NCBI RefSeq assembly: GCF_936943645.1
Contig: NZ_CAKZJO010000108.1
Span: 1-64,000, forward strand
Direction of reading: 5' to 3'
Origin: an uncultured Bradyrhizobium sp.
Lineage (GTDB): Bacteria > Pseudomonadota > Alphaproteobacteria > Rhizobiales > Xanthobacteraceae
Length of the DNA: 64,000 nt
A program made the translations under genes and the position numbers. The notes under the pieces are model-generated. The model was not told the origin of the DNA. It saw only the letters and a list, made by a program, of their open reading frames with translations, and searched no databases. Below, one piece after another: positions 49,913-58,374 of this stretch. Numbering within the stretch: position 1 is the stretch's first letter; the number at the start of each line of letters is the position of its first letter.

Positions 49913-51558
49913 GCCGTGATCGCCTTCGCCGACCCGACCTCGCTGCGCAACAGGAATTTCTGGATCTTGCCGGTCGAGGTCTTCGGAATCGGTCCGAACA
50001 CGACGGCCTTCGGCGTCTTGAAGCCCGACATGTGGCTGCGGCAGAAGGCGATGATGTCGGCTTCGCTGGCGCTGACGCCGTCCTTCAGCTCGACGAAGGC
50101 GCAAGGCACTTCGCCCCATTTCGGATCGGGTTTTGCGACCACGGCGGCGAACAGCACGGCCGGGTGCTTGTAGAGAATATCCTCGACCTCGACCGAGGAG
50201 ATGTTCTCGCCGCCGGAGATGATGATGTCCTTGGAGCGGTCCTTGATGATGACATAGCCGTGCTCGTCGAGCACGCCGAGATCGCCGGTATGAAACCAGC
50301 CGCCTTCGAAGGCTTCCCGCGTAGCCTTGTCGTTCTTCAGATAGCCCTTCATCACGATGTTGCCGCGGAACATGACCTCGCCGATGGTCTCGCCGTCGCG
50401 CGGCACCTCCTGCATGGTCTGCGGATTGATGACGGTGACGCGCTCCTCGAGCGGGTAGGGCACGCCCTGCCGGCGCTTCATGCGCGCGCGCTCGGCCGCC
50501 GGAAGCTCGTCCCAGCCAGGCTGCTCGGCGCAAACGGAGGCGGGGCCGTAGACCTCGGTCAGGCCGTAGACATGGGTCAGCTTGATGCCGATGCTTTCGG
50601 CGCCTTCCAGCACCGCCACCGGCGGCGCGGCGCCGGCGATCAGGCCGACGACGCGGCGCGCGGCATTGCCCTTCGGCGCATCGGGCGCGTTGATCAGCGT
50701 GTTGTAGACGATCGGCGCGCCGCACATGTGGGTGACGCCGTGCGCCTTGATCAGCTCGAAGATCCTGGTCGGCTCGACCTTGCGCAGGCAGACATTGATG
50801 CCGGCGGCGGCCGCGATGGTCCAGGGAAAGCACCAGCCGTTGCAGTGGAACATCGGCAGCGTCCAGAGATAGACCGGATGCTGGCCGAGATTGCCGGCGA
50901 GGATGTTGCTGACGGCGTTGAGGTAGGCGCCGCGATGATGGGTGACGACGCCCTTGGGATTGCCCGTCGTGCCCGAGGTGTAGCTCAGCGCGATCGCGTC
51001 CCATTCGTCCTTCGGCGGGATCGCCGCGAAGCTCGGGTCGCCTTGAGCGACGGCCGCTTCATATTCGATCTCGCCGATACGGCTGCCGCCCTTGAACGAG
51101 GCGTCGTCGACATCGACCACGAACGGCTTCGGGCCCGTCATCTGCGCCAGCGCATCGGTAATGACGCCGGAGAATTCCGGATCGACCAGGATGATCTTCG
51201 CGCCGCCATGGTCGAGCTGGAACGCGATCGAGGGCGCGTCGAGGCGGATGTTCAGCGCGTTGAGCACGGCGCCCGCCATCGGCACGGCGAAGTGCGCCTC
51301 GTTCATCGCCGGGATGTTCGGCAGCATCGCCGCGACCGTGTCGCCGACGCCGATGCCCTTGCCGGCGAGCCAGGACGCAAAGCGCCTGCAGCGCTCATAG
51401 GTCTGCGCCCAGGTGAAGCTGCGGCCCTCGTAGACCGTGCTGACGTGATCGGGATAGACGGCTGCGCTGCGCGCGAGGAAGCTCAGCGGGCTCAGCGGAA
51501 CGTAATTGGCGGGGGTCTTGTCGAGGCCGATATCGTACTGGTTCTGCCGCTCACTCAT
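49909..51558 (-). CDS. Acyl-CoA synthetase (AMP-binding)
   Basis: 549 residues from ATG at 51558, with GGAGG 6 nt upstream; GTG 51564 is rejected. Adenylate-forming enzyme: YTSGTTGNPKGV phosphate loop, LTEVYGP, GWFHTGDLG and the catalytic Lys near the end in STGKIQKFLL. The pattern fits medium-chain or methylmercaptopropionyl-type acyl-CoA ligases (FadD/DmdB relatives). It follows the TRAP QM gene by 22 bp on the same strand, so its acid substrate is probably imported by that system. Confidence 0.9.
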   Translation of the reverse strand: MSERQNQYDIGLDKTPANYVPLSPLSFLARSAAVYPDHVSTVYEGRSFTWAQTYERCRRFASWLAGKGIGVGDTVAAMLPNIPAMNEAHFAVPMAGAVLNALNIRLDAPSIAFQLDHGGAKIILVDPEFSGVITDALAQMTGPKPFVVDVDDASFKGGSRIGEIEYEAAVAQGDPSFAAIPPKDEWDAIALSYTSGTTGNPKGVVTHHRGAYLNAVSNILAGNLGQHPVYLWTLPMFHCNGWCFPWTIAAAAGINVCLRKVEPTRIFELIKAHGVTHMCGAPIVYNTLINAPDAPKGNAARRVVGLIAGAAPPVAVLEGAESIGIKLTHVYGLTEVYGPASVCAEQPGWDELPAAERARMKRRQGVPYPLEERVTVINPQTMQEVPRDGETIGEVMFRGNIVMKGYLKNDKATREAFEGGWFHTGDLGVLDEHGYVIIKDRSKDIIISGGENISSVEVEDILYKHPAVLFAAVVAKPDPKWGEVPCAFVELKDGVSASEADIIAFCRSHMSGFKTPKAVVFGPIPKTSTGKIQKFLLRSEVGSAKAITA

Positions 51559-51580
51559 CGACACCCTCCGTCAAAACGCC

Positions 51581-53470
51581 TCAAAGGAATCCAATCGAGA
51601 TCCAGGGGAAGATCGCGACGACGATCAATCCCACCAGCAGCGCCAGCAGATAGCCCCAGATCGGCCGGATGCCCTCGGCCGGATCGACGCGCCCGATGGC
51701 GCACGCGGCATAATAGCCGACGCCGAAGGGCGGGGCGAATAGTCCGATGCCCATGGCGAGGATGATCACCATGGCATAGTGCACCTCGTGCACGCCGACG
51801 GCCCGCGCGATCGGAAACAACAGCGGCCCGAACAGCACGATTGCCGGAATGCCTTCCAGCACGCTGCCGAGAATGGTGAAGGCCAGGATGGACACGGCGA
51901 TGAAGGTTGCAGCTCCCCCGGGCAGTCCGGTCATGGCCGCGGCCAGCGAGCGTGAGAAGCCGGATTGCGTCAGGCCCCAGGCCATGCCGGTCGCGGTGCC
52001 GATGATCAAGAGGATGGCGCCCGACAGCGCCGCGGTCTCGACCAGCATCGGAAACAGCCGCCGCCAGTCGAAGCGGCGGTAGACCAGGAGGCCGACCAGG
52101 GCACCATAGACGATGCCGATGGTGGAGACTTCAGTGGCGGTCGCGATGCCCTCGACCACGGCATAGCGGATCACGAAAGGCAGTGCGAGCGCGGGCAGGG
52201 CGACGATGAAGGTCTTGCCGATCTCGCTGCCGGTGGCGCGGCGAACATGGCTCATGTCCTCGTGGCGGTAGCGCCACCACACCAGCATGCAGAGCGTGAT
52301 CGCGAGCACGACGCCGGGTAGTAAGCCGCCGGTGAAGAGGGCGGCGATCGACACGCCGGTGACCGAGCCGATCGTGATCAGCACGAGGCTCGGCGGAATG
52401 GTCTCGGTCTGGGCGCCCGTCGCCGCCAGAAGCGCGACGAGATCGCCGGGCTTGGCGCCACGCTGCTTCATCTCCGGAAACAGCACCGGCGCGACGGCCG
52501 CCATGTCGGCGGCCTTGGCGCCGGAAATGCCGGAAACCAGATACATGGCGCCGACCAGCACGTAATGCAGGCCGCCGCGGACATGGCCGAGCAGGCTCGC
52601 CAGGAACGCCACCATGGCCCGCGCCATGCCGGTCATTTCAATCAAAAGCCCCAAAAATACGAACAGCGGCACCGAGAGCAGGATGAGATGGCTCATGCCC
52701 TCGTCCATCCGCCCGACCAGCACCATCACGGGCGTCCGCGTGGTCAGCGCGAGATAGCCGAAGATCGCAAGGCCAAAGCCGAACGCAATGGGAACGCCGG
52801 CAAAGACACAGAAGCCGGCGACGCCGACGAAGAAGATGACGAGGTTGAGGTTGCCGAGCGGCCGCAGCGAGGGCTCCGCCAGCCAGAACAGGCCGATGAT
52901 GACGGCGACGCTGACGACAGCGGCTCCGACCATCCGCCAATCGGCCGCGCGCACTAGCCGCAGCAAGGCGAAGGCCGCCATCAGGCCGATGCCGGCCGGC
53001 AGCGCGGCGGCGCGCCACATGTTGGAGATCTGCAGCGCCGGCGTCGTGATGTAGCTTTCCTCATAGGCGTAGTCGCAGGCCGGCCAGACGATCAGGACCA
53101 GAAACGCCAGGGCCGCAGAGGTCGCGACCAGATCGAGATAGGCCCGCATGGCCGGCCGCGCGCTGGCGACGACCGCGGTCATGCGCATGTGCTCGGAGCG
53201 GCGGAATGCGACCGCTGCGCCCAGCATGGCAAGCCACAGGAACAGGATCGAGGCGAGCTCGTCCGACCAGATCAGCGGCCGGTGCAGGCCGTAGCGCGCG
53301 ACCACGCCGGCAAACAGGATCACGATCTCGGCGACGACCAGGATCGCCGCCGGGATTTCGACGAAGAGACCGAGCACGCGCTCGAGCGGAGCCAGCAACG
53401 AAGGTCGGCGAGGGGACTGAACAGTCACCTCGCCCGCCACTTCGATCACCTCGATCTCGACATGAGCCAT
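51581..53470 (-). CDS. TRAP transporter fused permease (DctQM)
   Basis: 629 residues with Q and M parts in one chain. Residues 1-190 are the Q part (four spans; RYGLHRPLIWSDELASILFLWLAMLGAAVAF). From about 205 the M part shows about twelve spans: GVPIAFGFGLAIFGY, SGAKAADMAAVAPVLFPEM, ATGAQTETIPPSLVLITIGS and GLFAPPFGVGYYAACA. The C-terminus ends IFPWISIGFL. Second gene of a P-QM-ligase operon, 15 bp after the binding-protein gene. Confidence 0.93.
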   Translation of the reverse strand: MAHVEIEVIEVAGEVTVQSPRRPSLLAPLERVLGLFVEIPAAILVVAEIVILFAGVVARYGLHRPLIWSDELASILFLWLAMLGAAVAFRRSEHMRMTAVVASARPAMRAYLDLVATSAALAFLVLIVWPACDYAYEESYITTPALQISNMWRAAALPAGIGLMAAFALLRLVRAADWRMVGAAVVSVAVIIGLFWLAEPSLRPLGNLNLVIFFVGVAGFCVFAGVPIAFGFGLAIFGYLALTTRTPVMVLVGRMDEGMSHLILLSVPLFVFLGLLIEMTGMARAMVAFLASLLGHVRGGLHYVLVGAMYLVSGISGAKAADMAAVAPVLFPEMKQRGAKPGDLVALLAATGAQTETIPPSLVLITIGSVTGVSIAALFTGGLLPGVVLAITLCMLVWWRYRHEDMSHVRRATGSEIGKTFIVALPALALPFVIRYAVVEGIATATEVSTIGIVYGALVGLLVYRRFDWRRLFPMLVETAALSGAILLIIGTATGMAWGLTQSGFSRSLAAAMTGLPGGAATFIAVSILAFTILGSVLEGIPAIVLFGPLLFPIARAVGVHEVHYAMVIILAMGIGLFAPPFGVGYYAACAIGRVDPAEGIRPIWGYLLALLVGLIVVAIFPWISIGFL

Positions 53471-53485
53471 GATGGCCCCGACGCG

Positions 53486-54517
53486 TTACGACAGCTTGCC
53501 GACGGCCTTTTCCAGGAGGTCCCAGGCCTGATCGCCATACTTGCCCTTCCACTCGGCATAGAAGCCGGCGGTGCGGAGCTTGTCGCGGAACGGCGCCACG
53601 GCGGGCTGGTTGAAGGTCAGACCCTTGGTCGCCAGCTCCTGCTGCAGATTGGCATTGAGCTTGGCGGTATCCTCACGCTCCTTGATCGCCGCGGCATTGA
53701 TGTTCTTGGCGACGATGGTTCGCACGTCCTGCGGCAGCTTTTCCCAAGCCCTGCGGTTGGCCAGGAACCAGAAGCCGTCCCACATGTGGTTGGTCAGCGA
53801 GCAGTATTTCTGCACCTCGTACAGCTTTGCGGTCGAGATGATCGCCAGCGGGTTCTCCTGACCCTCGACGATCTTGGTCTGCAGCGCCGAATACACTTCG
53901 CTGAAATTGATCGAGGCGGGCGCCGCGTCGAACGCCTTGAACATCGAGGTCCACAGCGGCGACACCGGCACGCGGATCTTGAAGCCCTTGAGGTCGTCGG
54001 GACCGGTGATCGGCTTGCTCGACGACGTGGTCTGGCGGAAGCCGTTGTCCCAGATCTTGTCCATGACCTCGAGGCCGGCCTTCTTGATCTCGCCGCGGAC
54101 ATGGGCGCCGAGATCGCCGTCCATGGCCTTCCAGACCGTGTCGTAGTCCGGGAACGCAAAGCCGATGCCGTTGATGGACGCCGCCGGCACCAGGGTCGAC
54201 AGGATCAGGCCGGACAGCGTGAAGAACTCGACGCCGCCGGAGCGGATCTGGCTCAGCATGTCGGTGTCGGAGCCGAGCTGGTTGTTCGGGAAGATCTGGA
54301 GGTCGAACTTGCCGTTCGTCTCGGTCTTGATCGCGGCTGCCATCTCCTTGGCGCGGACGTTCAGCGGATGGGTGTCGGGCAGGTTATTGGCGTATTTGTA
54401 GGTGAACTCGGCGCTCTGGGCGCGGGCCACATGGGGCGCACTGAGGCCGCCCAGGACCGCGGTCGCGGCGGAGGCCTTGAGAAGCGTGCGTCGGGAAAAG
54501 CGCGTCGAAAAGACCAT
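53486..54517 (-). CDS. TRAP transporter solute-binding protein (DctP)
   Basis: 343 residues. The N-terminus has a Tat-like motif (FSRRTLLKASAATAV) and cleavage near ARAQ (about 34). The DctP pattern follows: YKYANNLPDTHPLNVRAKEMA, FDLQIFPNNQLGSDTDMLSQI, a GFKIRVPVSP segment with the family's carboxylate-binding Arg, and VEGQENPLAI. The receptor for the fused permease encoded next; C4-dicarboxylate, aromatic or branched acids are all possible. First gene of the operon. Confidence 0.92.
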   Translation of the reverse strand: MVFSTRFSRRTLLKASAATAVLGGLSAPHVARAQSAEFTYKYANNLPDTHPLNVRAKEMAAAIKTETNGKFDLQIFPNNQLGSDTDMLSQIRSGGVEFFTLSGLILSTLVPAASINGIGFAFPDYDTVWKAMDGDLGAHVRGEIKKAGLEVMDKIWDNGFRQTTSSSKPITGPDDLKGFKIRVPVSPLWTSMFKAFDAAPASINFSEVYSALQTKIVEGQENPLAIISTAKLYEVQKYCSLTNHMWDGFWFLANRRAWEKLPQDVRTIVAKNINAAAIKEREDTAKLNANLQQELATKGLTFNQPAVAPFRDKLRTAGFYAEWKGKYGDQAWDLLEKAVGKLS

Positions 54518-54994
54518 GGGTCTGCTTCCTCGGAAGGTTTGTTGTTGTTCTGAGATGCAAACCTATACGGACGTCAGGTCAGAAGGTCATCTGCGATCTC
54601 GCGGAAGTCTCGCTTATTGCAGCCGGACAAGGTGACGGCAATATCGGCTTTCGGAGACATCGGCCGGATGCAAAATTTGAAAAACAACCCCATGCACAGT
54701 AGCCGTCAAGCATCGGGGCGAGGCTCAGGGCCTGGGTCGAAAATCCGGTGTGAGCGAAGGCGCTATGGCAGGATTTTCGTCTAAATAATTGATCTGATTG
54801 TATATAAATATATTCCATAATATACCTTATGCGAATTACGAATTAGGCCGTGGCTCCACGCGGCCAGCCGACCCCGTCTCGTTCGAGCCGCGCTAGGATC
54901 GCCATCCCCTAGCGCGTCTGCTTCGCTAGTCCTGGGATCCTGCGGCTGATCTGGGCGAGTCGTTGTGGGACTTCCGGCACGGCGGCCGCGAGCG
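54518..54994. other. Intergenic region with repeat and AT-rich patch
   Basis: 477 bp with no convincing gene. Contains the second copy of the 24-bp repeat (54679-54702), an unusually AT-rich run at 54781-54841, and should hold the promoter of the leftward TRAP operon. Short frames here lack natural starts. Confidence 0.55.
54679..54702 (-). repeat. 24-bp dispersed repeat, copy 2
   Basis: On the minus strand it begins CTACTGTGCATGGGGTTG and ends TTTTTC, identical to 30895-30918. As with copy 1, it is on the sense strand between two genes of the same direction. Confidence 0.75.
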
Positions 54995-55870
54995 TCACTC
55001 CGCCGCCAATGATCGCAGCCAGGCCAGTCTCGCGATCGCGCGCTCGGCAAGCTGCTGCAGGCTTTCGAGATGGGCCGCGTCGCTCGATCGCTCGGCGCCG
55101 TCGAGGTAGCCGTCGACGAGCGCTTCGGCGATCTCCAGCGGGCCTTTGCGTTCCATGGACGCCGGAAAGCTTCCGAGCCCTGCGGCCGCCTCGGCCATCT
55201 CGACCGACTGTTGGCGAATGCCCTGGATCCGGACTGCGGCCGGACCGCTCAGGCGTTGCTCCATATCGTCGAGCTGCGCGGCCAGGCGAAGCTCTAGGCG
55301 CCGCGCATCAATTTGCCGCAGCGGCTCTGACGATGCCTCGGCGCTGCCCCGGTCGTGCTCGTGATGATAGGCGCGGCGCCTCTCCTTCCGCAACGTGGCG
55401 ACATGGCGGAGCTCTTCCCTGGCCATCGCCTCGGACGTCTTCTTGATGTCGGGGTCCTTCGAATAGGCGGCGAGGTAGGACCAGAACGCGAAGGCGCGCT
55501 CCTCGTTACGGACTGCCGTGGCGAGCGCGCGGTACGGCGTCATCAGCCGCGACGTCTTGAGCTCGGCGGCGGCGTCCGGAGGAAGCGTCTCCAGTGCCTC
55601 CCAGCGCACCAAGGCGGGATCTGGACGTTTGCCGCGGCGCGATTGCGACCACTCCGTGACACTGTCGACGTGCTCGCGCTCGGCAGCGGCCAGTCGCGTG
55701 AACACCTCCGCCAGCTCATCCTTGCCCTGCCCGCGCATGTCTTCGGCAAGAGAATCGTACTTGTTGGCCGCTTCCTGCTCCATTGCATGCGCTAGCGCAA
55801 AGAGCTCGTCGAGCGACTCCAATACACCCGCGGGCTCAGCACTGAGCAATGACGTGCGTAGGAATGGCAT
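54995..55870 (-). CDS. Ferritin-like (rubrerythrin-type) protein
   Basis: 291 residues from ATG at 55870 with GGAG 8 nt upstream. Residues 15-185 form a ferritin-like four-helix bundle: HAMEQEAANKYDSLAEDM (Glu31, Glu33), AAAEREHVDSVTEW (Glu66, His67 in an ExxH-like motif), NEERAFAFWSYLAAY and AREELRHVATLRKERRRAY. Such motifs bind a diiron site in rubrerythrins and relatives. Residues after about 190 are a second, helical region. Encoded divergently from nosR, 178 bp away. A role in iron, oxidative or nitrosative stress is inferred. Confidence 0.75.
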   Translation of the reverse strand: MPFLRTSLLSAEPAGVLESLDELFALAHAMEQEAANKYDSLAEDMRGQGKDELAEVFTRLAAAEREHVDSVTEWSQSRRGKRPDPALVRWEALETLPPDAAAELKTSRLMTPYRALATAVRNEERAFAFWSYLAAYSKDPDIKKTSEAMAREELRHVATLRKERRRAYHHEHDRGSAEASSEPLRQIDARRLELRLAAQLDDMEQRLSGPAAVRIQGIRQQSVEMAEAAAGLGSFPASMERKGPLEIAEALVDGYLDGAERSSDAAHLESLQQLAERAIARLAWLRSLAAE

Positions 55871-56048
55871 ACCAAGGACTCCACATGCAGAGTTTCGATC
55901 CGGTTCGGCGCGAACACAAATCTCATCAACGGGGTTGACAGATTCAGGCGTACGCGATGAGCTTTGCACGTCAGCGGCGACAAATCATCGACGAAGATAT
56001 CAAAGCACGCGCGGCCCGGTTGGTCGCGCAGATCGCATTTGAATCGAC
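55871..56048. promoter_or_regulatory. Divergent nosR / ferritin-like control region
   Basis: 178 bp separating divergent genes, so it must contain both promoters. It holds everted half-sites ATCAACGGGGTTGAC and several partial TTGAT-like words, but no perfect TTGAT-N4-ATCAA site. Confidence 0.5.
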
Positions 56049-58352
56049 ATGTTGAAGCGACCGGATGACGATACCGCCTTCGCAAGGCGTGCAGCGCTCG
56101 CGCTCGCCAGCCTTTTGCTGTTGTGCCTGACATATATTTCACCCGCCTGCGCCGCCGGTGATTTGTCGACATATCTGCCGAAGATCACGCCCGCGGATTT
56201 CTTTCCGGGAGCGGATCGCTTTGGACCGTCACAAGGCGATCCGCCCGTCGTACCCGTATACCGCGGCGATCAGCTTCAGGGCTTTGTCTTCCTCAATTCC
56301 GACTTCGCCAATTCGGTCGGCTACTCCGGCAAACCCATTCACCTGCTCGCCGGGATCGATCCGAAGGGCGTGATCACCGGCATCAGGCTCGTCGACCACA
56401 AGGAGCCGATCGTGCTGGTCGGCATTCCGGAAGCGCGCATCGTCGCGGCTGTGAACGGCCTCATCGGGAAGGACATGAAGCCTGTCGCATCTGGCGCGGA
56501 GAAGCCGCCGCAGGTCGACATCGTGAGCGGGGCAACCGTCACCGTGCTGGTGATGGGCGACAGCATCGTTCGCGCGGCGTCCAAGCTGATCCGAAGCGGT
56601 CGCGTTGGCGGCGGCGGCGGAGCTGCGGCTTCGGCAGCCCTGCCCCCTGTCATCAAGACGCTCGATCTCGACAACAGTGACGTCCGCGACTGGGAGACTC
56701 TGGTCGGCGACGGTTCGATCCGCCGGCTTCATCTCGGCATCGGCGACATCAACGATGCCTTTGCAAAGTCCGGCAACGCAGCGGCAAGCCAATACCCCGA
56801 ACCGGGCGAGCCCGACGAGACCTTCATCGATCTCTACGCCGCGCTCGTCAGCGCGCCGACGATCGGCCGCAGCCTGCTCGGCGAGGACGGCTATCGACGG
56901 CTGAAGGACGGGTTGAAGCCCGGGCAGCAGGCGATCATCGTCGCCGGCAACGGCCCCTACTCCTTCAAAGGATCGGCTTACGTCCGCGGCGGCATCTTCG
57001 ATCGCATCGAGATCCTGCAGGAAGGCAACAGCACCCGCTTCCGTGACCGTAACCACACCCGCCTCGGCGCGCTGGAGGCGGCCGGCGCACCGGAGTTCAG
57101 GGAAGTCGGCCTGTTCGTCACGCCTCCCGAATTCACTCTGGACCCGACCCAGCCCTGGCAGATCCAGCTGCTGGTGCAGCGGAGCCTCGGCGGCCGCGAC
57201 AAGGCGTTCCTGACCTTCGACCTCAACTACACCCTCCCCGACAGCTACATACGCCGTGAGCAGCGGGCCGTGACGGCGCCGGCGAGCGCGGCGCCTCCGC
57301 CCTCGCAGGTGAAGGCTGCGGCCGCACCGGCTGCGCCGGCCGAGGAGGCCGACGAGCCGCTCTGGATGCGGATCTGGCGGTCGAGCACCGTCTCGATCGG
57401 CATCACCGCGTTCATGCTGGCCGCCCTCACCGGCATCTTCTTCTTTCAGAACCTGCTCGTGCGCCGGCCCGTGCTCTACAACTGGGTCCGACGTGGCTAT
57501 CTCGCCTTCGTTCTGGTCTGGCTCGGCTGGTACGCCAACGCGCAGCTCTCCGTCGTCAACGTCGTCACCTTCACCAATGCGCTGGTGACGGGATTCCACT
57601 GGGAGTTCTTCCTCGCCGCGCCCTTGATCTTCATTCTGTGGGCCGCGACGGCCGGCGGGCTTCTGTTCTGGGGCCGCGGCCCGTTCTGCGGCTGGCTGTG
57701 TCCCTTCGGCGCACTTCAGGAGCTCACCAACACGGCGGCGAAATGGCTGAAGGTGCCGCAGATCACGGTGCCGTGGGGGCTGCACGAACGGCTGTGGCCG
57801 ATCAAATACATCATCTTCCTCGGGCTGTTCGGCCTGTCGCTCTACTCCGTCGACATGGCCGAGCGGTTCGCCGAGGTCGAACCGTTCAAGACCGCGATCA
57901 TCCTGAAGTTTTCGCGGAGCTGGCCGTTCGTCGCCTATGCCGTCGCCCTGCTCGTCATCGGCCTTTTCATCGAACGCTTCTTCTGCCGCTACCTCTGCCC
58001 GCTCGGTGCCGCACTCGCGATCCCGGGCCGCATCCGGACCTTCGAATGGTTGCGACGCTGGCAGGAATGCGGCTCGCCCTGCCAACGCTGCGCCAAGGAA
58101 TGCCCGGTGCAGTCGATCCATCCCGAGGGTCACATCAACGTCAATGAGTGCATCTACTGCATGCATTGTCAGGAACTCTATTACGACGATCACCGCTGCC
58201 CGCACATGATCCAGGTGCGGCTGAAGCGCGAGAAGTTCGCGGCCATGTCCTCGCCGTCGATGCGTTCGAGCGGCAAGGGTCCCGCGACCGTCATCACCGC
58301 CGGCGGCAAGCCTGTCGCGGCGTCAACCGTCGCAACTCCACCACCAAACTGA
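56049..58352 (+). CDS. nosR: NosR, nitrous oxide reduction membrane flavoprotein
   Basis: 767 residues. Supplies electrons for and is needed for expression and maturation of N2O reductase. Order: signal segment 1-36, periplasmic FMN-binding domain (VDIVSGATVTVLVM gives the T/S attachment site near 160), then a membrane part from about 435 (NirI/NosR-type spans). Two CxxxCP polyferredoxin-type loops (CGWLCPFGALQE and CRYLCPLGAALA) follow, and C-terminal 4Fe-4S cysteines (CGSPCQRCAKECPVQS; CIYCMHCQELYYDDHRCP). The first gene of the nos operon; 22 bp before nosZ. No clear ribosome site precedes the ATG. Confidence 0.95.
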   Translation: MLKRPDDDTAFARRAALALASLLLLCLTYISPACAAGDLSTYLPKITPADFFPGADRFGPSQGDPPVVPVYRGDQLQGFVFLNSDFANSVGYSGKPIHLLAGIDPKGVITGIRLVDHKEPIVLVGIPEARIVAAVNGLIGKDMKPVASGAEKPPQVDIVSGATVTVLVMGDSIVRAASKLIRSGRVGGGGGAAASAALPPVIKTLDLDNSDVRDWETLVGDGSIRRLHLGIGDINDAFAKSGNAAASQYPEPGEPDETFIDLYAALVSAPTIGRSLLGEDGYRRLKDGLKPGQQAIIVAGNGPYSFKGSAYVRGGIFDRIEILQEGNSTRFRDRNHTRLGALEAAGAPEFREVGLFVTPPEFTLDPTQPWQIQLLVQRSLGGRDKAFLTFDLNYTLPDSYIRREQRAVTAPASAAPPPSQVKAAAAPAAPAEEADEPLWMRIWRSSTVSIGITAFMLAALTGIFFFQNLLVRRPVLYNWVRRGYLAFVLVWLGWYANAQLSVVNVVTFTNALVTGFHWEFFLAAPLIFILWAATAGGLLFWGRGPFCGWLCPFGALQELTNTAAKWLKVPQITVPWGLHERLWPIKYIIFLGLFGLSLYSVDMAERFAEVEPFKTAIILKFSRSWPFVAYAVALLVIGLFIERFFCRYLCPLGAALAIPGRIRTFEWLRRWQECGSPCQRCAKECPVQSIHPEGHINVNECIYCMHCQELYYDDHRCPHMIQVRLKREKFAAMSSPSMRSSGKGPATVITAGGKPVAASTVATPPPN

Positions 58353-58374
58353 ACCGGAAGCCGAGGAGGCAATC

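Noticed and set aside
55913..55940. ATCAACGGGGTTGAC as an FNR site for nosR
   Set aside because: The half-sites point outward (everted), opposite to the TTGAT-N4-ATCAA arrangement, so it is not counted as an operator.
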